64,000 nt of DNA. Source: Chelonoidis abingdonii (taxonomy: Eukaryota; Chordata; Testudines; Testudinidae). Where the stretch lies: the NCBI RefSeq assembly GCF_003597395.2, contig NC_133790.1, positions 26,991,167-27,055,166 of the forward strand, written 5' to 3'. The notes beneath the pieces are model-generated. The model had not been told where the DNA came from and searched no databases. It saw nothing but the letters and a program-made list of their open reading frames with translations. The stretch's first letter is position 1, and the number at the start of each line of letters is the position of its first letter. The position numbers and the translations under genes were made by a program. Shown here piece by piece: positions 11,310 to 22,529 of this stretch.

Positions 11310-12230
11310 CTCTCAGATGAGGCCTGTAGGTGCTATGTTAGTATGGTAGTCAAGTCTGTTTGGTGTTTGGAATATTATTACTTCTGTGAACATACGATTG
11401 GTCCCTGACACATTAAATAGCACTGTGAGCTTAATCAGGAATAACCCATTGCTAAACAACCTCTTTCCCAGCCTGGAGTAACACAGAGATGACTCTAATG
11501 CTTGGGAAGATGCTCATTGAGCGAGAGTTTCTGGAAGATGAGGTTTGGTTGCACTTTGCTGAGTGACTTATAGAAACAGCCCAGACTAGGTCCCTTCCCC
11601 GGGGTACGTTAGAGAGACAGACCACAGCCAGCGATTACACTGCTGCCTTATCTTTCCCCCAAACATCAGAGAACTGATCTTGCTCCCGAGGCCGGGACCT
11701 GACAGCGTCGTACATTAGCACTTTTTTAAAGTGATGTCCACTTTTGAAATAGTACCTGTCCTGAGAGTGGTCACTTCATTTGACAAATGCCAGTGATGAC
11801 AGCTGGACACAATTTTACAAACGCCAGCCTTCTGCTCGCCTCCCCCAGCTCTGCCCCAGCTCACGAGCCCCTGGAGAGAAGTAAAGCCGAGAAGGAAAGG
11901 ATAGCACAAAGCACTGTGTTCACATAGTCCTTATCAAGGAATTTAGCCCATAGCATCCCCCTCCCTGAGCTCAAGGCAGCTGGCAGAGATAGTCATTCAA
12001 TTCTTTCACACACGCTATACACATAGGTACAGCAATTCAGACCAGTTCACGCAGCCACACATTACAGGCGTGCACAATTAATAGTCAAAATTGCACATGC
12101 AAAGAGCACACGAACACATGCCATGGTGCCCATAATCATAGCAGCGTGCACACCCTCATTCATATACACACAGTGTCCTCTCTTGGACTGCTCAAAGAAA
12201 TTCATGTCAGCCTTTTTCTTGGTCACAATG
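11310..12230. other. Unassigned non-coding DNA
   Basis: No gene or named repeat that I can support. Confidence 0.35.
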
Positions 12231-12234
12231 CTCC

Positions 12235-12416
12235 TTCTTGGGGACTGGGATGGATTCACTAGGGAGGTGGTGGGATCTCCTTCCTTAGAGGTTTTTAAGG
12301 TCAGGCTTGACAAAGCCCTGGCTGGGATGATTTAGTTGGGGATTGGTCCTGCTTTGAGCAGGGAGTTGCACTAGATGACCTCCTGAGGTTCCTTCCACCC
12401 CGGTTATTCTATGAAT
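12235..12416 (+). mobile_element. CR1 LINE, 3' end
   Basis: Typical CR1 3' end: GAGGTTTTTAAGGTCAGGCT, TGACAAAGCCCTGGCTGGGA, GCACTAGATGACCTCCTGAG and the terminal word ATTCTATGAA. Truncated at the 5' side, as is usual for CR1. Confidence 0.92.
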
Positions 12417-12710
12417 ATAAAATAATAGCTCAAACCCCCAGAACAAAGTCCACTCCTAAGTCCTCCCAACCCAAGGTTTCTCATGCTCTTCCCGACCTAG
12501 AGAGAGAGAGTCAGAGATTGCAATTGCCTCTGCCTCTGGCTTGGCTCTGCCCTGCAGCTTCCTGCTCCTTATATACTGGAATCAATCACCTGATTCCTCT
12601 CAGGCGGGGGCCATCATAGGCAGGTTTAGCTTAGGCTCAGGCTCTCCAGCCCATGTGGTAAGCCAGCTTGTTACAGGGAACCAATATAATACAGAGTCTT
12701 TGTTTTGGGG

Positions 12711-12793
12711 AACAAACAGGAGATTAACAGGGGACCTCCCAGCAGTTTGCAGTTAGAGCTGGTGTGAGGTCCCCTGTTAATCTCCTGTTTGTT
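12711..12793. repeat. Perfect 28-bp inverted repeat forming a hairpin
   Basis: 12711-12738 is the exact reverse complement of 12766-12793 (begins AACAAACAGGAGATTAAC). Inside, CCAGC (12739-12743) pairs with GCTGG (12758-12762) with a 3-base bulge, leaving a 14-base loop. G-U pairs could extend the stem a few bases outward. The size resembles a miRNA precursor, but a recent foldback insertion is as likely. Confidence 0.85.
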
Positions 12794-13007
12794 TCTCGCT
12801 GTTCTCACAGCAAACAGCAGTTTTGTGACAAGTCCATATGAGCTATTGCCTGAGGTCATAGGCTAGGAAAGCAGGTAAAATGTGTCTGCACAGATAACGC
12901 AGAGCACGCATGATCATGGGTGGAGTAAAAGCAATTAGTATGGATGGTTTGTTAAAAAAAAAAATAAGTTAGACAAAAATATACACTGGATGAACTCCTC
13001 CAGAGGC

Positions 13008-13070
13008 GTAAATCAGTACAGCTCCATTGACTTCAGTGAAGCTACTGTACAGTGATTTATACCAGATGAG
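13008..13070. repeat. Short palindromic dispersed repeat
   Basis: TAAATCAGTACAGCTCC mirrored by CTGTACAGTGATTTATA around CATTGACTTCAGTGAAG. Confidence 0.6.
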
Positions 13071-13777
13071 GAAATGGCCCATTGTTAAAGGGTACAAGCA
13101 GTAATTCAACAGAGTAGATGGAGCTAATATATCCTAGACTGCTTTTGCCCCATATGCTCTGTTTCAGACTCTGAGCTCTTCAGTGACTGTCTTTTCCTGT
13201 GTGTTTCTGCAGCTTCAAGTGCAACAGGAGCCAGGCCCTGACTGGGGCCTTTGGTATCTACTTGAATACTACCAGTAATATAATTTCTAATGATCAGCTG
13301 TTCAACCCTGTGAATGGGCTGCGTCCTGACCCTTAGCCCAGTCCCCAGACTCACCCCATTTTCCTGGGATGGATCATGTATAGGCAGTTGAAACAACCAG
13401 ATGTCAACATAAATCCCAGCCCAAGCCTTCTTCCACACAAGGCTGCTTCTAAGGCTCTTCCTGTAGCGTATAATCTCTCTGTCCCATATCTAGTTCCCTT
13501 TGCCCAGAGATCCATTTCCTTCCAAATCCTCAGTGATCTCCACATGCCACAATGAGTCAGCGGGGTCAATCAGCATTTATATGCAAGGGTCTAATGCCTG
13601 CGAACAATCAGAGCCATAGAAGACTCTGCCAGTTTGCTATAAACCATCCCTACATTTTGCCTCAGGCCCCTTTCCTTTCATTCATTTTCTTCTATCTACC
13701 CACACTCCCCAAGCTATTTCTCCATTATTTTCCTCCATCTATTCAATTTTTCACTCAGGTTTTCATCTGTTTCCCGG

Positions 13778-13876
13778 CCATCCATCCATCCATCCATCCG
13801 TCCACCCAACCATCTACATAACAATCTATCTTTTGCTCCTTCATCTCTCTCACCAAGCTACCATCCATCCATGCAG
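13778..13876. repeat. (CATC)n microsatellite, interrupted
   Basis: CATCCATCCATCCATCC at 13779-13802 and a second short run near 13860-13872. Confidence 0.9.
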
Positions 13877-13984
13877 ATTTCTCCTTCCATATTAATGACT
13901 CCACTGAGATGCAAGTTATGATGTGAAACTTGGACAAATGTGGACACCCGGCACAACCTGAGCTGAGCCTGCAATTTCCTGGCT

Positions 13985-14430
13985 AATAAAAACATGAGCT
14001 TCCTTCAGGCCCGGGTCTCCGCCAGGTCACCCAGATCTGAATATTGTTTTCCCCCCAACGATTTCACAGCACCAGCTACGAGCTTGTATTTTATTGCTCC
14101 ATATGTTGGAGACACATGGAAAAAACGAACAGGAGAAATCCCCTTAGCGAGGGAGCGAAAAGCCACCAAGTTTACAGGGTGTTGTAAGTTGATCAGAGGC
14201 AAAACGAAATGTTTCAGGCTGACCCGGTTGCAATTTCTAAGCTCTTTGTTTTGAATCAGGGAAAACAGACCAAGGGGCAGTTGTTAATGGGTTAATAATT
14301 TCCTTTCCTTCTGGACACCGAAGAGCAAAACATATTGAATATTCCTTGAAATCTAATTTGGTTTTTTTATTTAACAAATCAAAGGGCAGCATTGATTTGC
14401 TCATATAGAGTGCTGCTCATTCCAGCTAGG
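13985..14430. other. Repeat-free stretch, candidate conserved non-coding DNA
   Basis: No repeat word of the window appears here. Becomes AT-rich with homeodomain-type words (GGGTTAATAATTTCC, AATCTAATTTGG) towards 14,280-14,400. Selection cannot be shown from one sequence. Confidence 0.3.
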
Positions 14431-14937
14431 GGTTTTTACAAGCCAATAATCTGCCTCTAAAGTACAGCAGTGAGCCCATACAGCCCAGCTCATGGCTTGT
14501 TGGCAGTGCTGACTTTTATAAGACACAGTGGAGGCTTGCAACAGACATGCCTTTTGTAAACCAGTCCATTAAACAACGCAACCTGATCTAAATGTGGAGG
14601 GGGGAGAGGGTGGAACTGAGCGTTGCAAAACCTTGCTGAGTCAGCACCTCTGCCTCCATAATAAACTCAGCAGGATCCCACTTATGGCTCAGGCACTGGG
14701 GAGGCCATACAGAGAGGCTAATGCATCTCCTCAGAGAAAATCAAGGATTAAGAATAACTGGGATGGGATTTTCCAGTGTGCTCAAAACTGGCCTAACTCA
14801 GCTCCCATTGAAGTTCATGGAGAACAGTGTTGCTAGCTCCTGTGATATGTCCTGGTGGGGGAGGAGGGAGAGATTCTTAAAACACCAGCTCCTGGAGTCA
14901 TGTGATTACGTAGGCTTCTCAGCTTTCCTTTTAATGG

Positions 14938-15115
14938 CAAGTCAGTGTGGCCTAGTGGCTAGAGTTGGGCTATCAGAGACCTGCATTCTAGTCTCAGTTC
15001 TGATACTAATCTGCTGGCTGACCTTGGGCAAGTCATGTTACCACTCCATGCCTCAGTTTCCCTTTCTGTAAAAGGGCATGATGATGCTTCCCACCTTTGA
15101 AAAGTGGATAGGGTT
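14938..15115 (+). repeat. MIR-like SINE
   Basis: Full order visible: GTGTGGCCTAGTGGCTAGAG (tRNA-like A box), TGACCTTGGGCAAGTCATGT, GCCTCAGTTTCCCTTTCTGT. Confidence 0.85.
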
Positions 15116-15620
15116 TCTTATTTGAAAAAGCCTTCATGGCTGCAGAGAGAAGTTGGAAAATGTGGTGATCTCAAAGATCAGAAAACAAATAAAAAGAAAC
15201 CCCAAATTATCTTTTTTTTTTTTTTTAAAAATCTCATGATATTTAGAGGGCCTGCTTCCTGATTTTGAACATCTAGGCTGGCACTACTGCAAAAATCCCA
15301 CCATTCTGATCCTTCTGATCTATTCTCCATCAGCCTCTGGGTGAAAAGCCCTCTTTTGCCACAGGTTGTTCCTTATTGCTAGACATTAGCAGCTTGCCTA
15401 ACCCTAACCCTGCCCCTGTTCCAGTGAGGTCAGTGGTTCCAGTGAGGTCAGAGGTTAGTTGCCAATGAGTTGGAGAGAATTTGAATTCAGGCCCCAGTGT
15501 CTATTCCATATTCTGCAAAACTCTTGGAGAAGAAATTGCTTCTGGTATCAGCTCCAAACTAGCCAATAACCAGCTTTAGATCATGACCTCTTGTTTGGCT
15601 ATCAGCCTATAACCTTAACA
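15116..15620. other. Unassigned non-coding DNA
   Basis: Only a T-run near 15212-15226 and a short duplicated phrase (CCAGTGAGGTCAG twice, 15421 and 15438) stand out. Confidence 0.35.
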
Positions 15621-15626
15621 GAGGTT

Positions 15627-15651
15627 TTTGTTTGTTTGTTTGTTTGTTTTT
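15627..15651. repeat. (GTTT)n microsatellite
   Basis: TTTGTTTGTTTGTTTGTTTG run. Confidence 0.93.
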
Positions 15652-16050
15652 ATGTTAGAAACCAAACTCAAATCGCCCTGAAGGGTTCTTTTTATAAGGG
15701 TGTGTGGTGGAGGCTGGTGACAAATGAAAGCTGGCAGACTAAATAGATGTGTAGACATGGCAATAGTGGAGCATCTCTGTTGTCTCAAATCAGTGGCAAG
15801 ATTTTTAGATGCCCAGTCAGTGGTGTGCAACTTTCCAGCACTAGTATTTAGATTTATACTAAATCGCAGGAGGGGTTTGTAGCGGCAGTTACCCCGCTCT
15901 GGTGGAGGAAGGCTGGGCTGATTGAGGAGGCAGCTGCAGCTGGGGCCATGCCCCAATCAAGCCACACCTGGCCCTGTTATAAGGCAGGAGCTGGGTCTCG
16001 GTCTCTCTCTCTCTCTCCAAAGCAGGTACTGAGGCTACAGAGGTGTAGCC

Positions 16051-16110
16051 TGGGGACAGGGACAGGGACAGGGACAGGGCCGGCCGGGCCGGGCCAGGCC
16101 AGGCCGGGGT
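16051..16110. repeat. (GGGACA)n then (GGCCG/GGCCA)n tandem DNA
   Basis: Four GGGACA units followed by a run of five-base GGCC-containing units, next to the ambiguous base. Confidence 0.85.
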
Positions 16111-16124
16111 GGGGTGGNCATTAC

Positions 16125-16535
16125 CAGGGCTGCCTGAAGGGGGGACGGGACAAGTGGGGCAATTTGCCCCAGGCCCTGCAGGGGCCCCATGAGCCCTGGC
16201 CGAGAATCCCTTCCCTGGCTAGAGGTGCCTTTTTAATTTTTACTTATCCAGCAACAGTCCAGGTCTTTGGCAGCACTTCGGTGGCGGGTCTTTCACTCGC
16301 TCTGAGTCTTCAGCGGCACTTTGGCAGCGGGTCCTTCAGTGCTGCCAAACACGCGGAGTGAGTGAAGGACCTGCCACCGCTACCGCCAAACACATGGAGA
16401 GAGTGAAGGACCTGCTGCCACCACCGAAGACTCGGAGCGCTGCCCGGTGAGTACAAGCGCCGCAGCGGGTGGTGCCTTTTTTATGTCTGCTCCCCTGCTT
16501 TGCCCCAGGGCCCCTGAATCCTCTGGGCGGCCCTG
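16125..16535. mobile_element. hAT-like non-autonomous element inside the LTR
   Basis: Left CAGGGCTGCCTGAAG and right CTCTGGGCGGCCCTG form an imperfect terminal inverted repeat that continues inward (GCAATTTGCCCCAGGCCCTG against TGCTTTGCCCCAGGGCCCCT). I recognise the combination from turtle sequence. No intact 8-bp TSD is visible; the left flank contains the N. Confidence 0.65.
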
Positions 16536-16944
16536 CCTGGGGATAGGCAGAGGCAGCTGGTCCTACCCCCTTGCCAGTGATGAGCAGCCATTACAGACTG
16601 TCATCTGCCCCAGAGAATGGGAGCTAGATGATAACTGGCAGTAGCCACTGAGGCAAGGTGGGTTTAGAGGGTTGGGGGTTCCCCTGGGAGGGGAGACCTA
16701 GTGTGTGAGGGTGCTGCAGTGGGGAGAACCCTGAGATAAAGGGGCACCAGAGTCTGGGAGGGACATGGGGCCTGAGGCAGGCGAGACACTGGCCAGCAGA
16801 GGGTGCTCCGCAGCTGAAGTTGAGATTATTCCCAGGATGACCAGCAGGTGGAGCCGCACTCATGTGTCTTAGCTCGTTACAGGGTTGAATAGGAAGAGAG
16901 AGATTTTGGTAACCTGAGCCTTAAAATTCGTATTTTAAAGTGGA

Positions 16945-17190
16945 AAGGCAATGTGGTCTAGTGGGTAGTGCACTGCCCTAGACATCCGGATTCTATTTAC
17001 TTCTCTAATGTGCTGTGTGACCTTTGGCTAGTCACTTCTCTCTGTTTCCCTTGGATACTTTGTACTTTTAAGCTTCCTGGGGCAGGGGTTGTCTCTCACT
17101 ATGTGTATGTACACACCTTGCACAATGGGCCCCTGATCTCAGTTGCAGTCTTCATGTGCTACTGTCATAATAAATTGGCACTTTTCAGAA
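16945..17190 (+). repeat. tRNA-derived SINE with reptile-type tail
   Basis: ATGTGGTCTAGTGGGTAGTG (A box), GTGTGACCTTTGGCTAGTCA, then the tail CCTGGGGCAGGGGTTGTCTC and GCACAATGGGCCCCTGATCT, ending in an ATAATAAA run. Confidence 0.85.
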
Positions 17191-17194
17191 TGTA

Positions 17195-18420
17195 CCCATA
17201 GCGGCCCACAGGCCGCCAACCTCCCAGCTGATTTATGGTACTGTCTGGCAGCAGATTTCAAAGGTTGGCCACTCTGAATTAATTAACAAGAATTAAGAGT
17301 CTGTGAATTTCCAGCAACCTGAAGTGTGAGCTGGGAAAGGAAAGAAGAGGTAGAGGGGCCCAGGAGGCCACAGAGTAAGTGAGCAGAAGGACTGAAGTCA
17401 GGGGCTCCTGGGCTATGGACCCCCCACCCTTTTCTGGGGAAAACCCAAAAGAGAGTTCCTGAGAGAAGAAGAGACTGTGCATAGCCTGCCCCATCAGAAG
17501 GAACTGCATCTGAAAGCACATGAATCCTCCACTGGATAACGGGCTGGATGAGGAATCTGGTCATTCTCAGACTTGAGCCAAGGGTTTGCAGCCTTTAGGC
17601 TAAGATCAAGCATCCCGTGGTTTCTGATCTGGGGACTCCATCCTGCTTTGCAGAGGGACTGGCCTGTCATTACCAGGCGTTTGCTAGAGATGTGCTTTAA
17701 AGCCCTGATACAAATAGGATCCAGCTTTGGGCCTGGTTGGAATCCAACGCCTGATCTGAGTATGGCTACAATGCTGTCTCTCTGCCAGTGAGAGGGCTCC
17801 CTGAGGCAGCCACTCCCGCCTCCATAGCTCCACAGGGGCCCCCAGCCACCTATCTCCCAGGTCACAACACTGACAAGGGGGCATAGGAGGCCTATCTGAC
17901 AGGAAATGGCCACTTAGTTTAATTGTCCTGTCCTGTCCCTTGCCTCCCTTGCCCAGCCTGTGGCCCCCACACCGATCGTGGGAAGAAGGCGAGAGGCGGG
18001 GATTGGGGTTTTCTCTCTGCTTTTAGCAGCAGGCAGGTGGACAGCAGGAGGAGGTGTCGGCACGCATACGCGAGCTGGGGTCCTGCTGAAAGAGCTGCGT
18101 GTGAAGGTTAGAGTCACGCACCAGCCTATTTCCCTTCAGAAGCTCTCAGCGCTTCCCAGAAGAAAGCAGCCCTCTAAAGCACTTAGCAAACCAACCCCTT
18201 CCCCCTTCAGCACTGCCCCGCTCCAGGTAGCTGCAAAGAAAGCTGCACCTAGTCCTGTTTGCTAAGTGCAGGGCTCAGAGGTTCACCTGGCTGACTGAGA
18301 GGCATCTGGCCATGAGTAAATTTCAGCTAAGAATTACCCTGGAAAAAGCAAGCTTGGCATTAAAGTCAGCCTGTCTGACCCACCTGCTGGTGTCCTCCAG
18401 CAGTGACACCGGGAGCACGG
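17195..18420. other. Unassigned non-coding DNA
   Basis: Several ORFs of 60-140 codons overlap on both strands with no recognisable domain; none is supported as a gene. Confidence 0.35.
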
Positions 18421-18428
18421 AGTGGATG

Positions 18429-18514
18429 GGCCAGATCCCCAGCTAATGTAAATGGGAGTCATTCCATTGACTTGAGTGAAGCTACGCTGGTTTGCACCAG
18501 TTGAGGATCTGGCC
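18429..18514. repeat. Short palindromic dispersed repeat with GGCCAGATCC ends
   Basis: GGCCAGATCC (about 18429) and GGATCTGGCC (18505-18514) are exact inverted ends, around the centre CCATTGACTTGAGTGAAGC shared with 13008-13070. Confidence 0.75.
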
Positions 18515-18604
18515 ATAAATTGGATAGAGGCTCCTATCTCATCAATTGAAAGGAAACTGCTGTTTAATATTTCCCCTGAATATAACTCTTCCTTCCCCGG
18601 AAAC

Positions 18605-18785
18605 AAGGCCGTCTCTAGGCACCAGCATTCCAAGCATGTGTTTGGGGCGGCACTTCTCAAGGGGCGGCATTCTGGCCATTTGGGGGTGGCTTTTTTCAAG
18701 CTTTCAAGGGTGGGGTTACTTCTGCAGCAGCACTCCAGGCTTTTTTTTTCCTTTTTGCTTGGGGCTGCAAAAAACCTGGAGTATG
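18605..18785. mobile_element. hAT-like element remnant
   Basis: Contains GGCACCAGCATTCCAAGCAT, TGTTTGGGGCGGCACTTCTC and, at the other end, GCTTGGGGCTGCAAAAAACC. These are inverted arms of a family I recognise from turtles. Ends are eroded and no TSD is seen. Confidence 0.5.
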
Positions 18786-18789
18786 GAGT

Positions 18790-21700
18790 CCGCTCATTAC
18801 ATATTGATGGCAAACAGCCAGCCCTACCTACGCCCCAGTATCATTCACCTCTGCTGCTCTCTAGCTTACCCCAGGGGTGATGTAGCCAAGCAGTCACCAT
18901 AGTGACGGCCTGGTGGCAGAACAACTGTCTGGTAATGCTCCCTTGGCATCCCTCGCCTGTTGCAGGGCAGTGGCAGGCAATAGGCACACCAGGAAAGGCC
19001 GGTGAATGCCTGGCCAAGGGGCGGATGAGCCCATTCAACAACACATGGGGTTCTCTCCCTTTTGCTCAAAGGGTGCTGGTGACATCTTGTGGTGATGTCT
19101 TGCCTCGCCAGAGGCATGTGCAGCTGTACCCTTCAAATAGCAGAGGACGCTTACCTATTTCCCTTCCTCTTTTCAGATCTGGCTGAGGCAGAAAAGCCCC
19201 TCAGGTTCACCCAGTCTATTCCCCCTATGCTTCTGCCTCCCCACCAGCCAATTGCTCCCTGCTCTCCATTTTGTAAATCTTTGTAACCCGCCTTATTTCA
19301 AATGCCCTGGCAAAGAGGCTTCCCCCATGGCTCAGACTGTGCCGCAGCCTGAGGGAGTCAGCACAAGGCCTGGGCACCAATTCAGCTCTAGGAGGTAGGT
19401 GTAAGTCGGGTGGTGCGAGGCCTCATGGGGTACATCTGGGCTGCATACTGAGCCCAGGCCACTCTTCCATCCACATCCACATCAGTCTGATTGAGGGCAG
19501 CAAGCCCACAGGACCGGGGGCCTAGGCCTCTGTCGGGGGCTGAGTCAGAGCCAGGTCCGGCAGTTGTAAGCCCAGGTTTATAAGGCAATATGGACTTGGA
19601 AACACCGAGTCCACAAACCAGATCCCAATGACAGGAGTGAATTTCCCCATAATAGACCTCACTGTTATTCCTTCATGACACTGAGCGTATATTTCCCCTT
19701 CCCCTGAGTCCCAGTCCAGTGCACTATCCACTAGGCCACACAGCTTCTATGATCTGCAGTTTGTCTGGGCGCCTCCAGCAACAGCTCCTCCACTCACCAC
19801 ATCCTTTTCCTGTGCCACCCTGGAGCTGCCATTGTATCTCTTTGTGTTCTTGTATTTATCTCTAACATTGCTGTGGCAGTGAGGGGGATTTGACGGCTCT
19901 CTGCAGCTAGGGACACAGGTGACCAAGACCAACTTCTGGCCAGGTCAGCCTGTACCAAAGGGAAGCCAGGATTTTGTCACATTCAGAGGGATTATACTTG
20001 AATTGGATCTTCAGAACCAGGAAAAGTCCAGGAATCAGCCAGGATTTTGGAAGGGCATCCAGAAACATATGACTACAAGACAAATGAATCCTCATTCTGG
20101 GTCACCCCTCTTCCATCCTGCTTCTTTTATGAGGCTGCATCATTTCTTGCAGGGGGCAGGCATTTGGGATTGGCAGTAGGTAGGACACACCATGGGATCC
20201 ATGTCTCCTAGCTCCTTGATGCACCAGCTTCCATACCATCTTTGCAAATCATATTCCATTGAACTACGAGACCTATTTTGCAACAGCAGATGGAGCTATA
20301 CTGCAACAGCTTCTTTAGACTCAACTCTGAGGCAGGGGGTTTCTACCTACAGAGAGCATATATCCTCCGGGCTGTCTTTAAAGCATAAAGCACTCGAGCA
20401 GCAAAATAAATGCTGAGGCTACTGTGGAGATGTGCTGAAAGCTCTGGCAGTACTGCACAGCAGAATGCGAACCGAAGAAAAAGGTAAAAGCAGGAGAGAT
20501 TCCAAATTGGAAAAGTGAAAACAAAAGATCTTTCCCTTTACAGCCACTGCTCAGGGACATTCTTCTAACAAGTTTAGACCAGCTGCCCTCCTCAGGGTGA
20601 AAAGTTAGTGCCCTGACTCAGAAATCACTTTGCACAATCTACTGTACTTAAATAGGCCATGACCATCCAACTTCTCACTGCGCAAGCTACGGTCTTGGAG
20701 TGTTAAAATCCCACAGGGGATTTTTGGCTTTACATGGCGTATCTACAATCCACTGGACTGTGGGTGTTTCATGTCCCTCTTGGTGCCCAATTCCCAGAGG
20801 ATAGGTGTCTATTCCAGCTACTATTTACAAGAGCTGGGCTTGGAGCACAAGTCCAGGAGCTGGGTTGTTTGTTTTATTTTAAAGCTCTGGAGGTCTCTAG
20901 TTTCAATCCCACGCTCCTCCCTGCCAAGATGCTGGTCATCGCACATCCATTGAATTGCTGTTCTAAAAAAACCCAACCCCACTCCCTTCCTAGAGGGCAG
21001 GTGAATGTAAAGGCTCCAGGTCTCCACTCAACACAGTGATTTAGGAGCCCAGTTCCCAGCGAAATGAATGTTAGGTGCTGAAATACCTTTTTGAGGATCA
21101 GTGCCCAGGTCTGTTAGTGGACTTCATCCTCGTGGCACTGGAGAGGTTAACATTCTAGGCAGTTCCTCTGCCTCGGAGCCTCGTTGCCCTGATGTGTTTG
21201 TAGCAGCTGGCACCAAGCAGCACGTGTGCCTTTTCTCGTTCCCTCTGACTTTGTTTGGGATCTGGCAACTGTCCAGTCTCCTGCCATCGTCTCCATCACC
21301 ATGGATGATGGGGATTTGTTTCCTTGGCGTCGGCATAGAAACCCTGTCAACCTACAGATGCCAAGTATGCCCTTGACTTGGCAGTGTTTGGGCCCGGAGG
21401 GGTGTGTGTGTGAAGAGTTTGTCAGATCCTGGAGCCACCATCTCTCATTTTCCCCCCCCCCCTTATGGGCAGGGCTCCAGCCATTTGAAGAACACACAAA
21501 AACACGGGCAAAAGGAGCCAAAGAAAAACACTTCCATGGAGAGTGAGAGGGGCCACATCTGGAAAGAAGCCACAAGCGAGCTGCAGGGATGTGCAATGTC
21601 TTTGCATTGAGCACACAGGGCTGCCATCAGCATATCCAGGGAAAGAGGCTAGAGTTCAGGTGGGGTCAGCACGCGGGGCCTGAGCCTTCTCAGTGGCTTC

Positions 21701-22260
21701 CCACAGTGACTCTGCGTTGGCGCATGGTGATGTGGGTGGACAATGAAAGCAGAATGACCCCTGCAGTCCTGCACATGGGCAGCACTGCACCAGCGCTGCA
21801 CCGCAGTCTTATGGGATTAGTGGCAGCAGGGGTTGCTCACCAGAGTAAGGGCTGCCTGTAGGTGGGCGAGTTTCAGACTGCTCAGCTACACACCTGGAGC
21901 TGCTTTCGTCTGTGGGAAGGACCTGCACAGATGATATCCGGCCTGATACACTAGTGGTGTTTTCAGGCCCCAGAGCAGGCAAGCAGTGGGGCCTTGCAGA
22001 TAGGGCATGGTGTGGGGATCCAGAAAGCTAGGGTTTTGTTAGGTCTTGTGCCCTCTACACACCAAATGCAATCTGAAGGAGCCACATGAGCATGCTGGGG
22101 TCCAGATAATAGGGTTTATTAACTACATGCAGGGCCTAGCTACATATTAGCATGGCTCTTCTGGAATGTTTCAAAACATGAGAATACAGAGCGTGCCACT
22201 AGAGGGCTTGCAGACTATTTATTGGGATACTACCTTGTTATAATGTGACCATTTTTTCTG
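18790..22260. other. Mostly unassigned non-coding DNA
   Basis: Includes a reverse MIR-like fragment at about 19700-19745 (CCAGTGCACTATCCACTAGG). Many overlapping ORFs of 60-155 codons (for example 21147-21614 on the minus strand) lack domains and exon-like boundaries that I can defend. Confidence 0.35.
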
Positions 22261-22263
22261 AGT

Positions 22264-22528
22264 TTTGCCATTGACCTGCTGTGTGTCCTTGGGCAAGCCA
22301 CTTCACCTCTCTGTGCCTCGGTTTCTCTTTGTCTTGTCTAGACTGCAAGGGCGTGATCCGTCTCCCAGTGTGCGTATGCAGTGTGCACAGAACCATGGGG
22401 CTCTGATCTCATTTACACAGACTGTAAGTTCTCCGGGGCAGGGACTGTCTTTGTGCAGCGCCTAGCACAACAGGGCCCAGATCTGGACAGGGGCTCCTAG
22501 GTGCTACCACAACACAAATAATAAATCA
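22264..22528 (+). repeat. tRNA-derived SINE with a doubled tail
   Basis: TGACCTGCTGTGTGTCCTTG, CTGTGCCTCGGTTTCTCTTT, then two successive tail-like segments, the second being CCGGGGCAGGGACTGTCTTT with GCGCCTAGCACAACAGGGCC. It ends in ACACAAATAATAAAT. Confidence 0.85.
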
Positions 22529-22529
22529 T

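Larger units (their letters stand above)
15878..16881. mobile_element. Solo LTR of an endogenous retrovirus-like element, interrupted by a hAT element
   Basis: Begins TGTAGCGGCAG and ends GCTCGTTACA, with the TG...CA ends of an LTR and short inverted termini. GGGTT lies immediately on both sides (15873-15877 and 16882-16886), a 5-bp TSD as left by retroviral integrases. Removing the inserted element at 16125-16535 leaves about 593 bp, an ordinary LTR length. No internal viral genes lie beside it, so it is a solo LTR left by recombination. Its direction is not certain. Contains a GGGACA tandem run at about 16055-16078 and one ambiguous base, N, at 16118. Confidence 0.75.

Noticed and set aside
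13778..13876. CRISPR-like or other structured array at the CATC repeats
   Set aside because: Plain tetranucleotide microsatellite with no spacers; the genome is vertebrate.
15400..15416. CCTAACCCTAACCCTG, an interstitial telomere-like word
   Set aside because: Only about two units of CCCTAA; expected by chance at this scale.
21147..21614. 155-codon minus-strand ORF
   Set aside because: No domain, interleaved with ORFs of similar length on the other strand.
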